From positions 57,021 to 121,020 of the forward strand of contig NZ_JACBXD010000017.1 in NCBI RefSeq assembly GCF_013870525.1: a stretch of DNA of 64,000 nucleotides, read 5' to 3'. Every line of letters starts with the position of its first letter. Position 1 is the first letter of the stretch. The position numbers and the translations under genes are program-made. This DNA is from Amycolatopsis pittospori. GTDB lineage: Bacteria; Actinomycetota; Actinomycetes; Mycobacteriales; Pseudonocardiaceae. The notes under the pieces were generated by a model that searched no databases, had not been told where the DNA came from, and saw only the letters and a program-made list of their open reading frames with translations. Below, one piece after another: positions 48,399-56,536 of this stretch.

Positions 48399-49010
48399 CT
48401 ATCCCGGACCAGGTCCGGGGAAGACGGCGAGCACCCACGCCGCGACCAGGAGACCGGGTCCGTGCGGCACCGTGGGATGCCGGGGCCCGCCCACCGCGAG
48501 CGCCACACTCAGCAGCGCGGCGGCGACGGCGCCGAGCACCACCGACGGCCAGCCCATCGCGGCGAGGACCGCGCCGAGACTCCCGGCGAGCTTCACGTCG
48601 CCGGCGCCGAGCGAACGCGGCGACAACGCGTGGACGAGCGCGTGCGCGCCGCCGAACACGACGGCGCCCAGCAGGGCCCGCCAGGCGATGTCGGCCCCTC
48701 CCCCGTACGCGGCGATCACCAGCGCCGCGGCGAGGACCGGATACGCGGGCAAGGTCAGGATGTCGGGCAGGCGGCGGTACTTGAGGTCCGCCAGCGCGAG
48801 CGGGACCGCGAAGACCGTCAGCAGGGCCGGGACCGCGAGCCACCACGTCGGCCAGGCCCCCGCTTCGTGGCGAAGGCAGACCGCGACCATGAGCGCGGCC
48901 GTGAGTGCCGTCGCCCACGCCGTCACCGGCGCCCCCGCCCGGCGCAGGCAGGAGCGGGTGGCGAGCGCCGATCCGGCGCCCGCCACCGCGAAGGCGATCG
49001 ATGTGAACAC
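48399..49010 (-). CDS. Prepilin-type leader peptidase (A24 family, short form)
   Basis: This multi-pass membrane aspartyl peptidase has about 203 residues and six or so hydrophobic helices. The two catalytic Asp motifs are [15 protein letters not shown] and [10 protein letters not shown] (GxGD). It lacks the N-terminal methyltransferase half of full PilD, like CpaA/TadV. It would process type IV or Flp pilin-like or competence proteins, but no pilin genes lie in this window. The start is uncertain: GTG 49010 is chosen because codon usage upstream to 49076 is atypical. Confidence 0.8.
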   Translation of the reverse strand: MFTSIAFAVAGAGSALATRSCLRRAGAPVTAWATALTAALMVAVCLRHEAGAWPTWWLAVPALLTVFAVPLALADLKYRRLPDILTLPAYPVLAAALVIAAYGGGADIAWRALLGAVVFGGAHALVHALSPRSLGAGDVKLAGSLGAVLAAMGWPSVVLGAVAAALLSVALAVGGPRHPTVPHGPGLLVAAWVLAVFPGPGPG

Positions 49011-49110
49011 AAGATCAAGAGTGACCCTGTCGCACTCCGTGAGGCAAGGATTTCTTTTCGTGACAGGGACTTTCACGCACTTACGGCTGGTCGGGCAGGG
49101 TGGGACCGTG

Positions 49111-49165
49111 GTCCGTGAAGGCCTCCTTGAGGGACTCTGGGTCCCTCAAGGAGGCCTTCACGGAC
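49111..49165. repeat. Intergenic palindrome, family C copy 3
   Basis: Perfect 25-bp arms (49111-49135 and 49141-49165) enclose the same TCTGG loop as the copy at 41566. It lies downstream of the anti-sigma factor gene (minus strand, stop at 49248) and before the prepilin peptidase, so it is a likely terminator for the sigma operon. Confidence 0.9.
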
Positions 49166-49247
49166 TCGGAACACTTCCCCGAAACTTTTTCGCACCGGCG
49201 CCAATCCACCTCGTTCCCGGCGCCGAAGCCCTGTCATGACACCGGGA

Positions 49248-49877
49248 TCAGGGGTTCATCCGCAGCAGCGGGAGACCCGAGGGCGTGCGGATCTCCAGCG
49301 CCTTGATGTCGCCGGTGCGCATCGCGGTGCCGACCACGATGTGCGCGGTGTCCTTGGGCATCGCGCGCCAGGACGCGAGTTCGCTGGTGCCGCCGTCGGC
49401 GTCGACGGCGACCAGGATGTAGTCGCCGGTCCGGTTGCCGCCGTAGCTGCAGGTCATATCGACCTTGGTGCCGGAATCGGTGGCGGACATGGCGACCTCG
49501 GCGGTCACCGGGTAGTCGCCGAGCAGCGTCATCGGGTTGCCGCCCGCCGCGATCGGCCCGGTCAGGACGACCGCGAGCGAGACGCTGGCCGCGACGGCCA
49601 CCCCGGCAGCGGTGGTGGTGATCGCCCGTTGGATCCGCCTTCCCCGGCGGACCCGTTTGAGCACGGTCGGCAGCAGTTCCGGCGAAGGCGCCGGTTCCTC
49701 CTCCAGCAGCGCGGGGGCGCCCGCCTGCGCGAGCAGACCGGGGATGCCGGCCAGATCGCGGACGGAAGCCGCGCACTGGTCGCACCCGCGAAGGTGTTTC
49801 TCGTAGGCGAACCGGTCTTCCGGGGACAACGCCCCGAGCACGTAGGCCGCGTCGTAGGTGGCGAAGGGGTCGGTCAT
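49248..49877 (-). CDS. Zinc-finger anti-sigma factor
   Basis: This 209-residue membrane anti-sigma factor has an N-terminal zinc-binding ZAS domain with His28-x3-Cys32-x2-Cys35 (KHLRGCDQC), a single membrane helix around residues 88-110 (TTTAAGVAVAASVSLAVVL) and an extracytoplasmic beta-rich sensor domain. The HxxxCxxC motif is typical of anti-sigma factors that can be redox- or zinc-responsive. The ATG overlaps the sigma gene stop (ATGA), pairing the two. Confidence 0.92.
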   Translation of the reverse strand: MTDPFATYDAAYVLGALSPEDRFAYEKHLRGCDQCAASVRDLAGIPGLLAQAGAPALLEEEPAPSPELLPTVLKRVRRGRRIQRAITTTAAGVAVAASVSLAVVLTGPIAAGGNPMTLLGDYPVTAEVAMSATDSGTKVDMTCSYGGNRTGDYILVAVDADGGTSELASWRAMPKDTAHIVVGTAMRTGDIKALEIRTPSGLPLLRMNP

Positions 49878-50386
49878 TGAGTCACCCCTCTTTCCTCCAA
49901 TACCAGCCGCAACGCCCGCAACGCGTAATGCGTCCGCGACTTGATCGTCCCTTCGGCCACACCCAGCCGCTTCGCAGCGTCGGCGACGGAGTAACCCTGG
50001 AAATAACACAGGACGAGGACGTCCCGATGCCTCGGCGAAAGCTCACCGAGGGCTTCGGCGACGAGCCAGCCCTGAACCGCGCGTTCGGTGCCGTCCGTGA
50101 CCGCCGTTTCGGGCGGCTGGCCGGTCACCACCTCCGGATGCGCCTCGGCGGCGCGCCAGTCGTCGATGGCGATCCGTCTCGCCACGGTGAACAGCCAGCC
50201 CCGCGCCGAACCCTCGGTCTGGTCGAGCACCTTGGCGTTGCGCCAGGCCCGCAGCAGCGTCTCCTGGACGACGTCCTCGGCCCGGACCCGGTCTCCGCTG
50301 GTCAGGTGCAGTGCGTAGGACCAGAGCGCCGCGGCGTGCTCATCGTGCAAAGCCCGCATCAGCCGGTCCTCCGCGAACTCCTTCAC
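49874..50386 (-). CDS. ECF RNA polymerase sigma factor
   Basis: This 170-residue extracytoplasmic-function sigma factor has region 2 (HAAALWSYALHLTSGDRVRAEDVVQETLLRAWR) and region 4 (LSPRHRDVLVLCYFQGYSV..EGTIKSRTHYALRALR). The GTG at 50386 overlaps the stop of the upstream membrane-protein gene (GTGA). It is presumably held inactive by the zinc anti-sigma factor encoded next. The layout recalls the mycobacterial SigL/RslA pair, but the exact ECF group cannot be settled by eye. Confidence 0.93.
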   Translation of the reverse strand: MKEFAEDRLMRALHDEHAAALWSYALHLTSGDRVRAEDVVQETLLRAWRNAKVLDQTEGSARGWLFTVARRIAIDDWRAAEAHPEVVTGQPPETAVTDGTERAVQGWLVAEALGELSPRHRDVLVLCYFQGYSVADAAKRLGVAEGTIKSRTHYALRALRLVLEERGVTQ

Positions 50387-50751
50387 CGATCCGTGCCTTC
50401 GCGGTTGAAGAGCAGCGGGATGCCGAAGACCACACAAGCCGCTTCGGTGATCAGCCCCCACGTTTCGGCCTGGGTCGTGAACTGCTCCGTGACGCCGAAG
50501 AAGCCTGTCGTCAGCGAGAGCACGTACGCGGCCAGCGTGGCCACGCCGAAGCCGATCGCCGCCAGGACGGGCAGCCAGTGGTGCCAGACCAGGACGGCGA
50601 TCGCGATGACCACACCCGCCACCACGTTCACCAGGAAGAGTGGACCGACCACTTCCGTTTCCGACGCCCAGTCCTGCCATACGACGTAATGCACCCACGC
50701 CGAGCCGAGCAGGCCCGCCGCCACCACCGCCCGCAACAACCACCGGATCAT
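50383..50751 (-). CDS. Small four-helix membrane protein heading the sigma operon
   Basis: This 122-residue hydrophobic protein has four predicted membrane helices and short loops. A conserved-looking HYVVWQDW lies after the first helix, and a charged tail NREGTDR ends the protein. It is the first gene of the unit membrane protein / ECF sigma / anti-sigma, linked by a GTGA overlap. Function unknown; it may report membrane state or depend on the sigma factor. Confidence 0.75.
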   Translation of the reverse strand: MIRWLLRAVVAAGLLGSAWVHYVVWQDWASETEVVGPLFLVNVVAGVVIAIAVLVWHHWLPVLAAIGFGVATLAAYVLSLTTGFFGVTEQFTTQAETWGLITEAACVVFGIPLLFNREGTDR

Positions 50752-50876
50752 GTCCGTATCTCTTTCCGCGTGTTCGGTTCCCCTATGCCTTTGAACACGG
50801 AAAAGAGGGCCGCTCGGTTCAATTCGACACCCGATGGTCGGCGAAATTGAACCGGATGGGGGCGTGGACCGTGTGT

Positions 50877-51323
50877 ATGGGCATGACTGCCGAACTGCAT
50901 TCCCGCCGCACCGTCCTGACCACCGGGGCCGCCGTCGCCGGCGCGGCCGTCGGTGCCGTGGCCCTCTCGGCCTGCGGAAGCGACACCCCGTCCACCGGCT
51001 CGGCCGCCGCTCCCCCGGCCGCGGCGCCGGGCGAGACCCTCACGGCGCTGTCCGACATCGAGGTCGGTAAGGCGAAGGCCGCCAAGACCGCCGACGGCAA
51101 GGACGTCATCGTCACCAGGACCGCCGACGGCACCGCGGCCGCGTTCAGCGCGATCTGCACGCACCAGGGCTGCGCCGTCGTCCCGGACGGCGCCGAGCTC
51201 AAATGTCCTTGCCACAACTCGATCTTCGACGCGGCGACCGGCGCGGTCAAAAAGGGGCCGGCGGATCAGCCGCTGCCGTCGATCGCGGTCAAGGTCACCA
51301 ACGGCCAGGTCGTCACCGCCTGA
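50877..51323 (+). CDS. Tat-exported Rieske [2Fe-2S] lipoprotein
   Basis: The 148-residue protein has a twin-arginine signal (SRRTVLTTGAAVAGAAVG) ending in a lipobox (ALSAC), a Ser/Ala/Pro linker, and a compact Rieske domain. The cluster ligands are in CTHQGC and CPCHNS, and both boxes keep the extra Cys that forms the stabilising disulphide of high-potential Rieske proteins. The protein would sit on the outer face of the membrane as an electron carrier, partner unknown. It is divergent from the sigma operon. ATG 50883 or GTG 50871 are alternative starts. Confidence 0.9.
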   Translation: MGMTAELHSRRTVLTTGAAVAGAAVGAVALSACGSDTPSTGSAAAPPAAAPGETLTALSDIEVGKAKAAKTADGKDVIVTRTADGTAAAFSAICTHQGCAVVPDGAELKCPCHNSIFDAATGAVKKGPADQPLPSIAVKVTNGQVVTA

Positions 51324-51325
51324 GC

Positions 51326-51380
51326 AACGTCATGAAGGGTCCCGATCGGACAGTGTCCGATCGGGACCCTTCATGACGTT
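51326..51380. repeat. Intergenic palindrome, family E
   Basis: Perfect 27-bp arms (51326-51352 and 51354-51380) around one central base, the longest stem in the window, begin 2 nt after the Rieske stop codon. The core is ATGAAGGGTCCCGATCGGAC. The convergent EIIA gene ends 13 nt beyond it, so bidirectional termination is likely. It has no second copy here. Confidence 0.9.
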
Positions 51381-51393
51381 CGCGTGATGCTTT

Positions 51394-51849
51394 TCAGTTG
51401 TCCCAAGTGAAGATCGGGTCGCCCGCTTCGACGTCGCCACCGGTGAGCAGTCCCGAAAGCACGTCGGCCTTCGCGTCCAGCGCAACGACGGGCACGATCG
51501 GCGAGTAGCCGGCGGCCGCGACGGCGTCCGGGTCCCAGCCGACGATCGGCTGACCGGAGCGGACGGCCTCGCCCTTGACGACGTGGAGGGTGAACCCCTC
51601 GCCCTTCTGCTTGACCGTGTCGATCCCGAGGTGCACCAGCACCGCGCGGCCGTCCTCGGTGGCCACCACGAAGGCGTGCGGGTGCAGGGTGACGACCGTC
51701 CCGTCGACCGGCGCGACGGCGTCCTGGCGCCCGCCCGAGGGCAGGACCGCGAGGCCGGGGCCGACCATCGACTCGGCGAAGACCGGGTCGGGCACTTCGG
51801 TCATAGCGGTCGTTTTACCGCTTACCGGGCTCAGGATTTCGAGGCTCAC
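51394..51849 (-). CDS. PTS glucose-family EIIA component
   Basis: This 151-residue soluble phosphocarrier of the Glc family has the phospho-accepting His73 in LVHLGIDTVK and the supporting histidine in TLHPHAFVV. It receives phosphate from HPr and passes it to the EIIB encoded just upstream. The GTG start overlaps the EIIB stop (GTGA). With the EIIB it lies divergent from the regulator-EIIC-HPr genes, giving a split permease. Confidence 0.93.
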   Translation of the reverse strand: MSLEILSPVSGKTTAMTEVPDPVFAESMVGPGLAVLPSGGRQDAVAPVDGTVVTLHPHAFVVATEDGRAVLVHLGIDTVKQKGEGFTLHVVKGEAVRSGQPIVGWDPDAVAAAGYSPIVPVVALDAKADVLSGLLTGGDVEAGDPIFTWDN

Positions 51850-52082
51850 ATCAGGTCCTCGATGTCGCTGGCGATCGTGTCGGCCTCCGGCCCCACGATC
51901 ACCTGCACACCGGCGCCCATGCGCACGACGCCCATCGCGCCGGCGGCCTTCAGCGCCGCCTCGTCGAGCAGGCTCATGTCTTCGAGCTCACAGCGAAGCC
52001 GCGTGATGCACCCCTCCACCTCGATGACGTTCTCGGCGCCGCCGAGCGCCGCGAGGATCTTTTCCGGCCTGTCATCCGCCAT
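51846..52082 (-). CDS. PTS glucose-family EIIB component
   Basis: This 78-residue free-standing EIIB domain has phospho-accepting Cys25 in EVEGCITRLRCEL, the standard Glc-family site. It would phosphorylate sugar bound by the separate EIIC protein encoded divergently. Single-domain EIIB and EIIC proteins are characteristic of actinobacterial N-acetylglucosamine and glucose systems. It is co-translated with EIIA. Confidence 0.93.
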   Translation of the reverse strand: MADDRPEKILAALGGAENVIEVEGCITRLRCELEDMSLLDEAALKAAGAMGVVRMGAGVQVIVGPEADTIASDIEDLM

Positions 52083-52184
52083 CGCGGTCTCCCTGTTCCC
52101 TGTCGGTTTCCCACATGCGAACCAGCTGTACTACGCCGTTCGCCGACTCGCACCCGATCCCTGGCCACGAACGCGTAACGGTGG

Positions 52185-52214
52185 TTGACACCTGCTCGTG
52201 CGACGGAGCATCCT
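52185..52214 (+). promoter_or_regulatory. Putative promoter of the GntR-EIIC-HPr operon
   Basis: A perfect -35 hexamer TTGACA (52185-52190) is followed after 18 nt by CATCCT (52209-52214), a weak -10. The dre-type operator lies 13 nt downstream, where a bound repressor would block elongation or initiation. Confidence 0.45.
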
Positions 52215-52227
52215 GCCCCATCGGATC

Positions 52228-52243
52228 ATTGGTCTAGACCGGA
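52228..52243. promoter_or_regulatory. dre-type operator for the DasR-like regulator
   Basis: ATTGGTCTAGACCGGA contains the palindrome GGTCTAGACC and closely matches the published DasR-responsive element (core TGGTCTAGACCA). It lies between the divergent PTS genes, 73 nt before the regulator's start. It therefore probably controls both directions and provides autoregulation. Confidence 0.85.
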
Positions 52244-52315
52244 ACGTACCAATCTTCCGGACCAGATGCGAGTACGGGTTACCCAACCGACCGGCCCGAA
52301 AGGACGGTGACCGTC

Positions 52316-53104
52316 ATGAGCGCTTCCGCGCAGCTGCCGCCGTCCGACCGTGTGATCAACGGACCGACGCCCAAGCACGCCCAGCTGCGGGAGATTCTGC
52401 GCCGCACGGTGGAGCGTGAGCTACCCCCCGGCTCACCCATCCCCTCGGAACGTGACCTCGCCGAGACCTATCAGGTGTCGAGGCTCACGGTCCGGTCGGC
52501 GATCGGCAAGCTGGTCGAAGAAGGGCTTTTGTCGCGCGTGCGCGGCAAAGGGACGTTCACCGCCGCCAGGCGGATGGAATTGCAGCTCTACCTGATGTCC
52601 TTCACCGAGGACATGCGCCGTCGCGGGATGACCCCGACCACGGAGGTCGTCAAGACCGCCACCGAGGTCCCGCCCGCTCCCTCGGCGCACGCCCTCGGCC
52701 TGACCGCCGGGACCCCGGCGCACCGGCTGGTACGGCTTCGCCGTGCCGACGGCGTGCCACTGGCGGTCGAACGCGGGTGGTATCACGCGGGCCGGATGCC
52801 CGGTCTGCTCGATCTCGATCTCACCCGATCGTTGTACGTCCAACTCGCCCAGTCGTACGACCTCCGCCCGGACCACGCCTGGCAGACGGTCTGGGCCGAA
52901 TCCGCGGACCGCGAAACGGCACGCCTGCTCGGCATGCGCGCCGGCACTCCGCTTCTTGTCTTCCGCCGGGTCTCCAGCGTCAACGGGGAACCGATCGAAG
53001 ACATGACTTCCTGGTACCGGGGCGATCACTACCAGGTCACCATGCAGCTGGACCGGAACACCCCGGATTCCGGTCACCATCCTCACTACGGAGGTACTCG
53101 ATGA
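52316..53104 (+). CDS. GntR/HutC-family regulator, DasR-like
   Basis: The 262-residue regulator has an N-terminal winged helix-turn-helix (REILRRTVERELPPGSPIPSERDLAETYQVSRLTVRSAI..RVRGKGTFT) and a UTRA effector domain (LYLMSFTEDMRRRGMTP to the C-terminus), like DasR and NagR. These bind glucosamine or N-acetylglucosamine phosphates and control amino-sugar uptake. A dre-type site upstream and the PTS permease behind it support that assignment. The ATG at 52316 has AAAGGAC at good spacing. The stop overlaps the EIIC start (ATGA). Confidence 0.92.
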   Translation: MSASAQLPPSDRVINGPTPKHAQLREILRRTVERELPPGSPIPSERDLAETYQVSRLTVRSAIGKLVEEGLLSRVRGKGTFTAARRMELQLYLMSFTEDMRRRGMTPTTEVVKTATEVPPAPSAHALGLTAGTPAHRLVRLRRADGVPLAVERGWYHAGRMPGLLDLDLTRSLYVQLAQSYDLRPDHAWQTVWAESADRETARLLGMRAGTPLLVFRRVSSVNGEPIEDMTSWYRGDHYQVTMQLDRNTPDSGHHPHYGGTR

Positions 53105-54363
53105 GCTCCACCACCGCCGAGGGGGCGAAGAGCAAAGGCAAGGGCAAGGGACTTGCCGGCCTTCAGCGCTTCGGCCGCAGCCTCATGCTCCCCATCGCCG
53201 CCCTGCCCGCCGCCGCTCTCCTGTCGAGGCTCGGTCAGCCCGACCTGCTCGGCGCGGACGGCCTCGGCTGGGACAAGGTCGCCGCGGCCATCGGTGCCGC
53301 TGGGGACTCGCTGTTCAACTGGCTGCCGCTCCTGTTCGCGGTGGGTATCGCGGTCGGGTTCGCCCGGAAGAGCGACGGTGCCACGGGCCTCGCCGCCGTA
53401 GTCGGCTTCTTCGTCTTCACGAGCGTTCTTCGCGTCTTCGCGCCGTTCGAAGAGCTTCCCGGCTGGAACCCCGAAAAGCCCGCCGGCCTGATGCTCAACC
53501 CGATCAAGTGGCCGTACAGCGTCCTGGCCGGTGTGATCGTCGGCCTCGTCACCGCGCTGCTGTGGCAGAAGTTCTACCGCATCAAGCTGCCGCCGTACCT
53601 GGCCTTCTTCGGTGGCCGCCGGTTCGTGCCGATCATCACCGCCCTGGTGCTGCTGGTCCTCGCGGTGCCGCTGGGCCTGGTCTTCCACTGGGTCAACGAC
53701 GGCATCCAGGCCGCCGGTGAGGCGGTCACCGGCTCCCCAGTGGTCGGTGGCGGTATCTACGGCTTCCTGAACCGGCTGCTGATCCCGGTCGGTCTGCACC
53801 AGCTGCTGAACGTGCCGGTGTGGTTCATCTTCGACGGTGGCGACCTGACCGAGTTCTTCAAGGGCGACCCGACCCGCGGCACCTTCATGACCGGGTTCTT
53901 CCCGATCTTCATGTTCGCCATCCCCGCCGCGGCGCTGGCGATCTGGCAGACCGCGAAGCCCAGCCAGAAGAAGATCGTCGGCGGTGTGATGATCGCCGGT
54001 GCGCTGACCTCGTTCCTGACCGGTGTCACCGAGCCGATCGAGTTCTCGTTCATGTACGTCGCGTGGCCGCTCTACCTGATCCACGCGGTCCTGACCGGTA
54101 CGTCGCTGGCTCTGGTGAACGCGCTCGACATCCACCTCGGCTTCGGGTTCTCCGCCGGTGCGATCGACTTCGGGCTCAACTTCAGCCACCCGGCGGCGAG
54201 CAGCAACGTCTGGCTGCTGATCCCGATCGGCCTCGCCTACGCGGTCGTCTACTACGTGATCTTCCGTTTCGTGATCACCAAGTGGAACCTGCGGACCCCC
54301 GGCCGTGAGGACGACTCGATCGAGGCCGATCTCGAAGCCACCGCGGCCAAGCCCGTCAAGTAG
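53101..54363 (+). CDS. PTS EIIC permease, glucose/N-acetylglucosamine family
   Basis: This 420-residue membrane permease has about ten helices. The N-terminal RFGRSLMLPIAALPAAALL and the conserved substrate-site motif TGVTEPIEFSF are hallmarks of Glc-family EIIC. No EIIB domain is attached; that is the separate divergent gene. The regulator and dre site suggest N-acetylglucosamine as substrate (NagE2-like), but glucose cannot be excluded from sequence. GGAGGT lies 5 nt before the ATG, which overlaps the regulator stop. Confidence 0.92.
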   Translation: MSSTTAEGAKSKGKGKGLAGLQRFGRSLMLPIAALPAAALLSRLGQPDLLGADGLGWDKVAAAIGAAGDSLFNWLPLLFAVGIAVGFARKSDGATGLAAVVGFFVFTSVLRVFAPFEELPGWNPEKPAGLMLNPIKWPYSVLAGVIVGLVTALLWQKFYRIKLPPYLAFFGGRRFVPIITALVLLVLAVPLGLVFHWVNDGIQAAGEAVTGSPVVGGGIYGFLNRLLIPVGLHQLLNVPVWFIFDGGDLTEFFKGDPTRGTFMTGFFPIFMFAIPAAALAIWQTAKPSQKKIVGGVMIAGALTSFLTGVTEPIEFSFMYVAWPLYLIHAVLTGTSLALVNALDIHLGFGFSAGAIDFGLNFSHPAASSNVWLLIPIGLAYAVVYYVIFRFVITKWNLRTPGREDDSIEADLEATAAKPVK

Positions 54364-54404
54364 TTTCAGTTCCAAGAAAACCGAAGGCACGAAAGGGAAA
54401 GAAC

Positions 54405-54671
54405 ATGCCGGAGAAACGAGTCACCGTGGCCAGCAAGGTGGGGCTGCACGCCAGGCCCGCCGCACTGGTCGCCAAGGCGGCCGCGGCGCAGCCCGTCGCG
54501 GTGAGCATCGCCAAGGTGGACGGCGACCCGGTCGCGGCCGGCAGTGTGCTGAACCTGATGACGCTCGCCGCCGGTTTCGGCGACGAGGTCATCATCAGTG
54601 CCGAGGGTGACGGCGCCGAGGCGGCCGTCGACGCCATCGCCGAGCTGGTGGCGACCGACCTCGACGCCTGA
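54405..54671 (+). CDS. ptsH: Phosphocarrier protein HPr
   Basis: This 88-residue HPr has phospho-accepting His15 in VGLHARPAALVAK. Ser47 lies in AAGSVLNLMTL, at the place of the regulatory serine of Gram-positive HPr. It carries phosphate from enzyme I to EIIA. Enzyme I (ptsI) is not in the window. The gene follows EIIC by 41 nt with AAAGGGAAAG as ribosome-binding site, and a strong terminator ends the operon. Confidence 0.95.
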   Translation: MPEKRVTVASKVGLHARPAALVAKAAAAQPVAVSIAKVDGDPVAAGSVLNLMTLAAGFGDEVIISAEGDGAEAAVDAIAELVATDLDA

Positions 54672-54684
54672 TCCCACCCCACTG

Positions 54685-54719
54685 CGAAGCCCGGGCCGCC
54701 CCGACCGGCCCGGGCTTCG
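54685..54719 (+). terminator. Terminator of the PTS operon
   Basis: A 14-bp perfect GC-rich stem (54685-54698 with 54706-54719) and 7-nt loop begin 13 nt after the HPr stop codon. Confidence 0.85.
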
Positions 54720-54732
54720 TAGGGTGTCGGTC

Positions 54733-55557
54733 ATGGAGAGCGTGCGCGAGATCGAACAGTGGCCGGTGGACACCGCCGCCACGGCCGTGGTGACCGCCGC
54801 CGGTGACGTGGTGGGCACGCACGGCGACACGACGAAGGTGTACAAACTGGCGTCGGTGACGAAGCCGTTGACGGCCTACGCCGCGCTGATCGCCATCGAA
54901 GAGGGCGTCGTCGAACTCGACACCCCCGCCGGGCCGGAGGGCTCCACGATCCGGCATCTGCTCTCGCACACCTCGGGCCTGGCCTTCAACGAGCACAAGT
55001 CGATGGCCGCGCCCGGCAACCGGCGTTTGTACTCCAACGCCGGATTCGAACAGCTCGCCGACGCGCTCACCGAGCATTCCGGCATCCCCTTCGCCGACTA
55101 CCAGGCGGAGGCGCTTTTCCAGCCGCTGGGTATGAAGGCGACCAAGCTGGCCGGCTCACCCGCCGCGGGCGCCGAGTCCACTGTGGACGACCTGGTCGCG
55201 TTCGCCGCCGAACTGCAGGCCCCGAAGCTCATCGCCGCCGAGACCGTACGCGAGGCGACGTCCATCGTCTTCCCGGGACTTTCCGGTGTCCTGCCCGGAT
55301 TCGGCCACCAGAAGCCGAACGACTGGGGCCTCGGTTTCGAGATCCGCGACCACAAGAGTCCACACTGGACGGGTTCGTCCAGTTCGCCGCGGACCTTCGG
55401 CCACTTCGGGCAGTCCGGCACGTTCCTGTGGGTCGATCCGGACGCCGGCGCCGCCTGCGTCGCGCTCACCGACCGCGCGTTCGGCCCGTGGGCGGCCGAG
55501 GTGTGGCCGCCCTACACCGACGCCGTCCTCGCCGAACTGCGCGGCCTCACTCCATGA
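54733..55557 (+). CDS. Serine hydrolase, class C beta-lactamase fold, cytoplasmic
   Basis: This 274-residue protein has the Ser41-x-x-Lys44 pair in LASVTKPLTAY, a YxN motif in RRLYSNAGFE and HFGQSG as third element. Unlike the enzyme encoded at 15967 it has no signal peptide, so it is an intracellular esterase or peptidase of the EstB/DD-peptidase-like group. The substrate is unknown. The start is the ATG at 54733, close behind the PTS terminator; a GTG at 54724 is in frame too. Its 3' end overlaps the opposing dehydrogenase gene by 11 nt. Confidence 0.85.
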   Translation: MESVREIEQWPVDTAATAVVTAAGDVVGTHGDTTKVYKLASVTKPLTAYAALIAIEEGVVELDTPAGPEGSTIRHLLSHTSGLAFNEHKSMAAPGNRRLYSNAGFEQLADALTEHSGIPFADYQAEALFQPLGMKATKLAGSPAAGAESTVDDLVAFAAELQAPKLIAAETVREATSIVFPGLSGVLPGFGHQKPNDWGLGFEIRDHKSPHWTGSSSSPRTFGHFGQSGTFLWVDPDAGAACVALTDRAFGPWAAEVWPPYTDAVLAELRGLTP

Positions 55558-56488
55558 CACGCAGCGGCGAACCCGCGCGGAAGGCCGCGATGTCCTCGAC
55601 GGCGTCGCGGTAGAAGATCTCGTAGGCCTCGCGGGTGACGTAGCCGATGTGCGGGGTCAGTACGACGTTGTCCAGCGTCCGCAGCGGGTGCTCCGACGGC
55701 AGCGGCTCGACGTCGAAGACATCGAGGGCCGCGACCGCGATCTCCCTGCGGCGCAAGGCGTCGACCAGCGCGGCCTCGTCCACGATCGGACCGCGCGAGG
55801 TGTTGACGAGCATCGCCGTCGGCTTCATCGCGGCGATCTCGGGTGCGCCGACCAGCCCGCGGCTGCGGTCGCTGAGCACGAGATGCACCGACAGCACGTC
55901 CGAGCGGGCGAACAGTTCCTCTTTCGACACCGCCGTCACGCCGTGGGGGTCCGCCTTCTCCTGGGTCAGGTTCTGGCTCCAGGCGATGGTCTCCATGCCG
56001 AACGCCTGACCGATCCTGGCCGCGCCGGCGCCGAGCCTGCCGAGCCCGAGCAGCCCGAGGGTCTTGCCGTGCAGGATCGTGCCGACGGTGGTCTGCCAGC
56101 CGCCGTCGGTCATGTTCCGGAACTCCGTGGGCAGGTTCCGGGCGGCGGCGAGGATCAGCGCCCAGGTGTGCTCGGCCGCGGGCGCGCCGATGTACCCGGT
56201 GGCGGAGACGACCACGCCGTTGCGCCGGGCGGCGGCGACGTCGATCGCGGCGTTGCGCTTGCCGGTGCTGACCAGCAGTTCGAGCGCGGGAAGCCGGTCG
56301 AGGACCTCGGCGGGGAAACGGGTGCGTTCACGCATCGCGACCAGGACGTCGAAGCCCCGCAGGCGCGCCACCACGTCGGCGGCGTCCACGAACGGCTTCG
56401 TGAACACCTCGATCTCGGCGTCGAGGGAGGCCCAGTCCCCGTACCCGAGGGCGACGTTCTGGTAGTCGTCGAGAATCGCGATCTTCAT
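55547..56488 (-). CDS. D-2-hydroxyacid dehydrogenase
   Basis: This 313-residue NAD-dependent dehydrogenase belongs to the phosphoglycerate dehydrogenase-like superfamily. The dinucleotide fold is GLLGLGRLGAGAARIG. The catalytic Arg-Glu-His triad appears in NTSRGPIVDE, DVFDVEPLPSEHP and LTPHIGYVT. It lacks the ACT domain of SerA, so it is more likely to act on a hydroxyacid such as glyoxylate or lactate analogues. The ATG at 56488 starts MKIAILDDYQN; longer frames oppose the NIPSNAP gene. Confidence 0.9.
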   Translation of the reverse strand: MKIAILDDYQNVALGYGDWASLDAEIEVFTKPFVDAADVVARLRGFDVLVAMRERTRFPAEVLDRLPALELLVSTGKRNAAIDVAAARRNGVVVSATGYIGAPAAEHTWALILAAARNLPTEFRNMTDGGWQTTVGTILHGKTLGLLGLGRLGAGAARIGQAFGMETIAWSQNLTQEKADPHGVTAVSKEELFARSDVLSVHLVLSDRSRGLVGAPEIAAMKPTAMLVNTSRGPIVDEAALVDALRRREIAVAALDVFDVEPLPSEHPLRTLDNVVLTPHIGYVTREAYEIFYRDAVEDIAAFRAGSPLRVME

Positions 56489-56536
56489 GTCGCCCAGGCT
56501 AGGGTCGGGCCCCGAACCGTGCCCAGGGAGGCCGTT

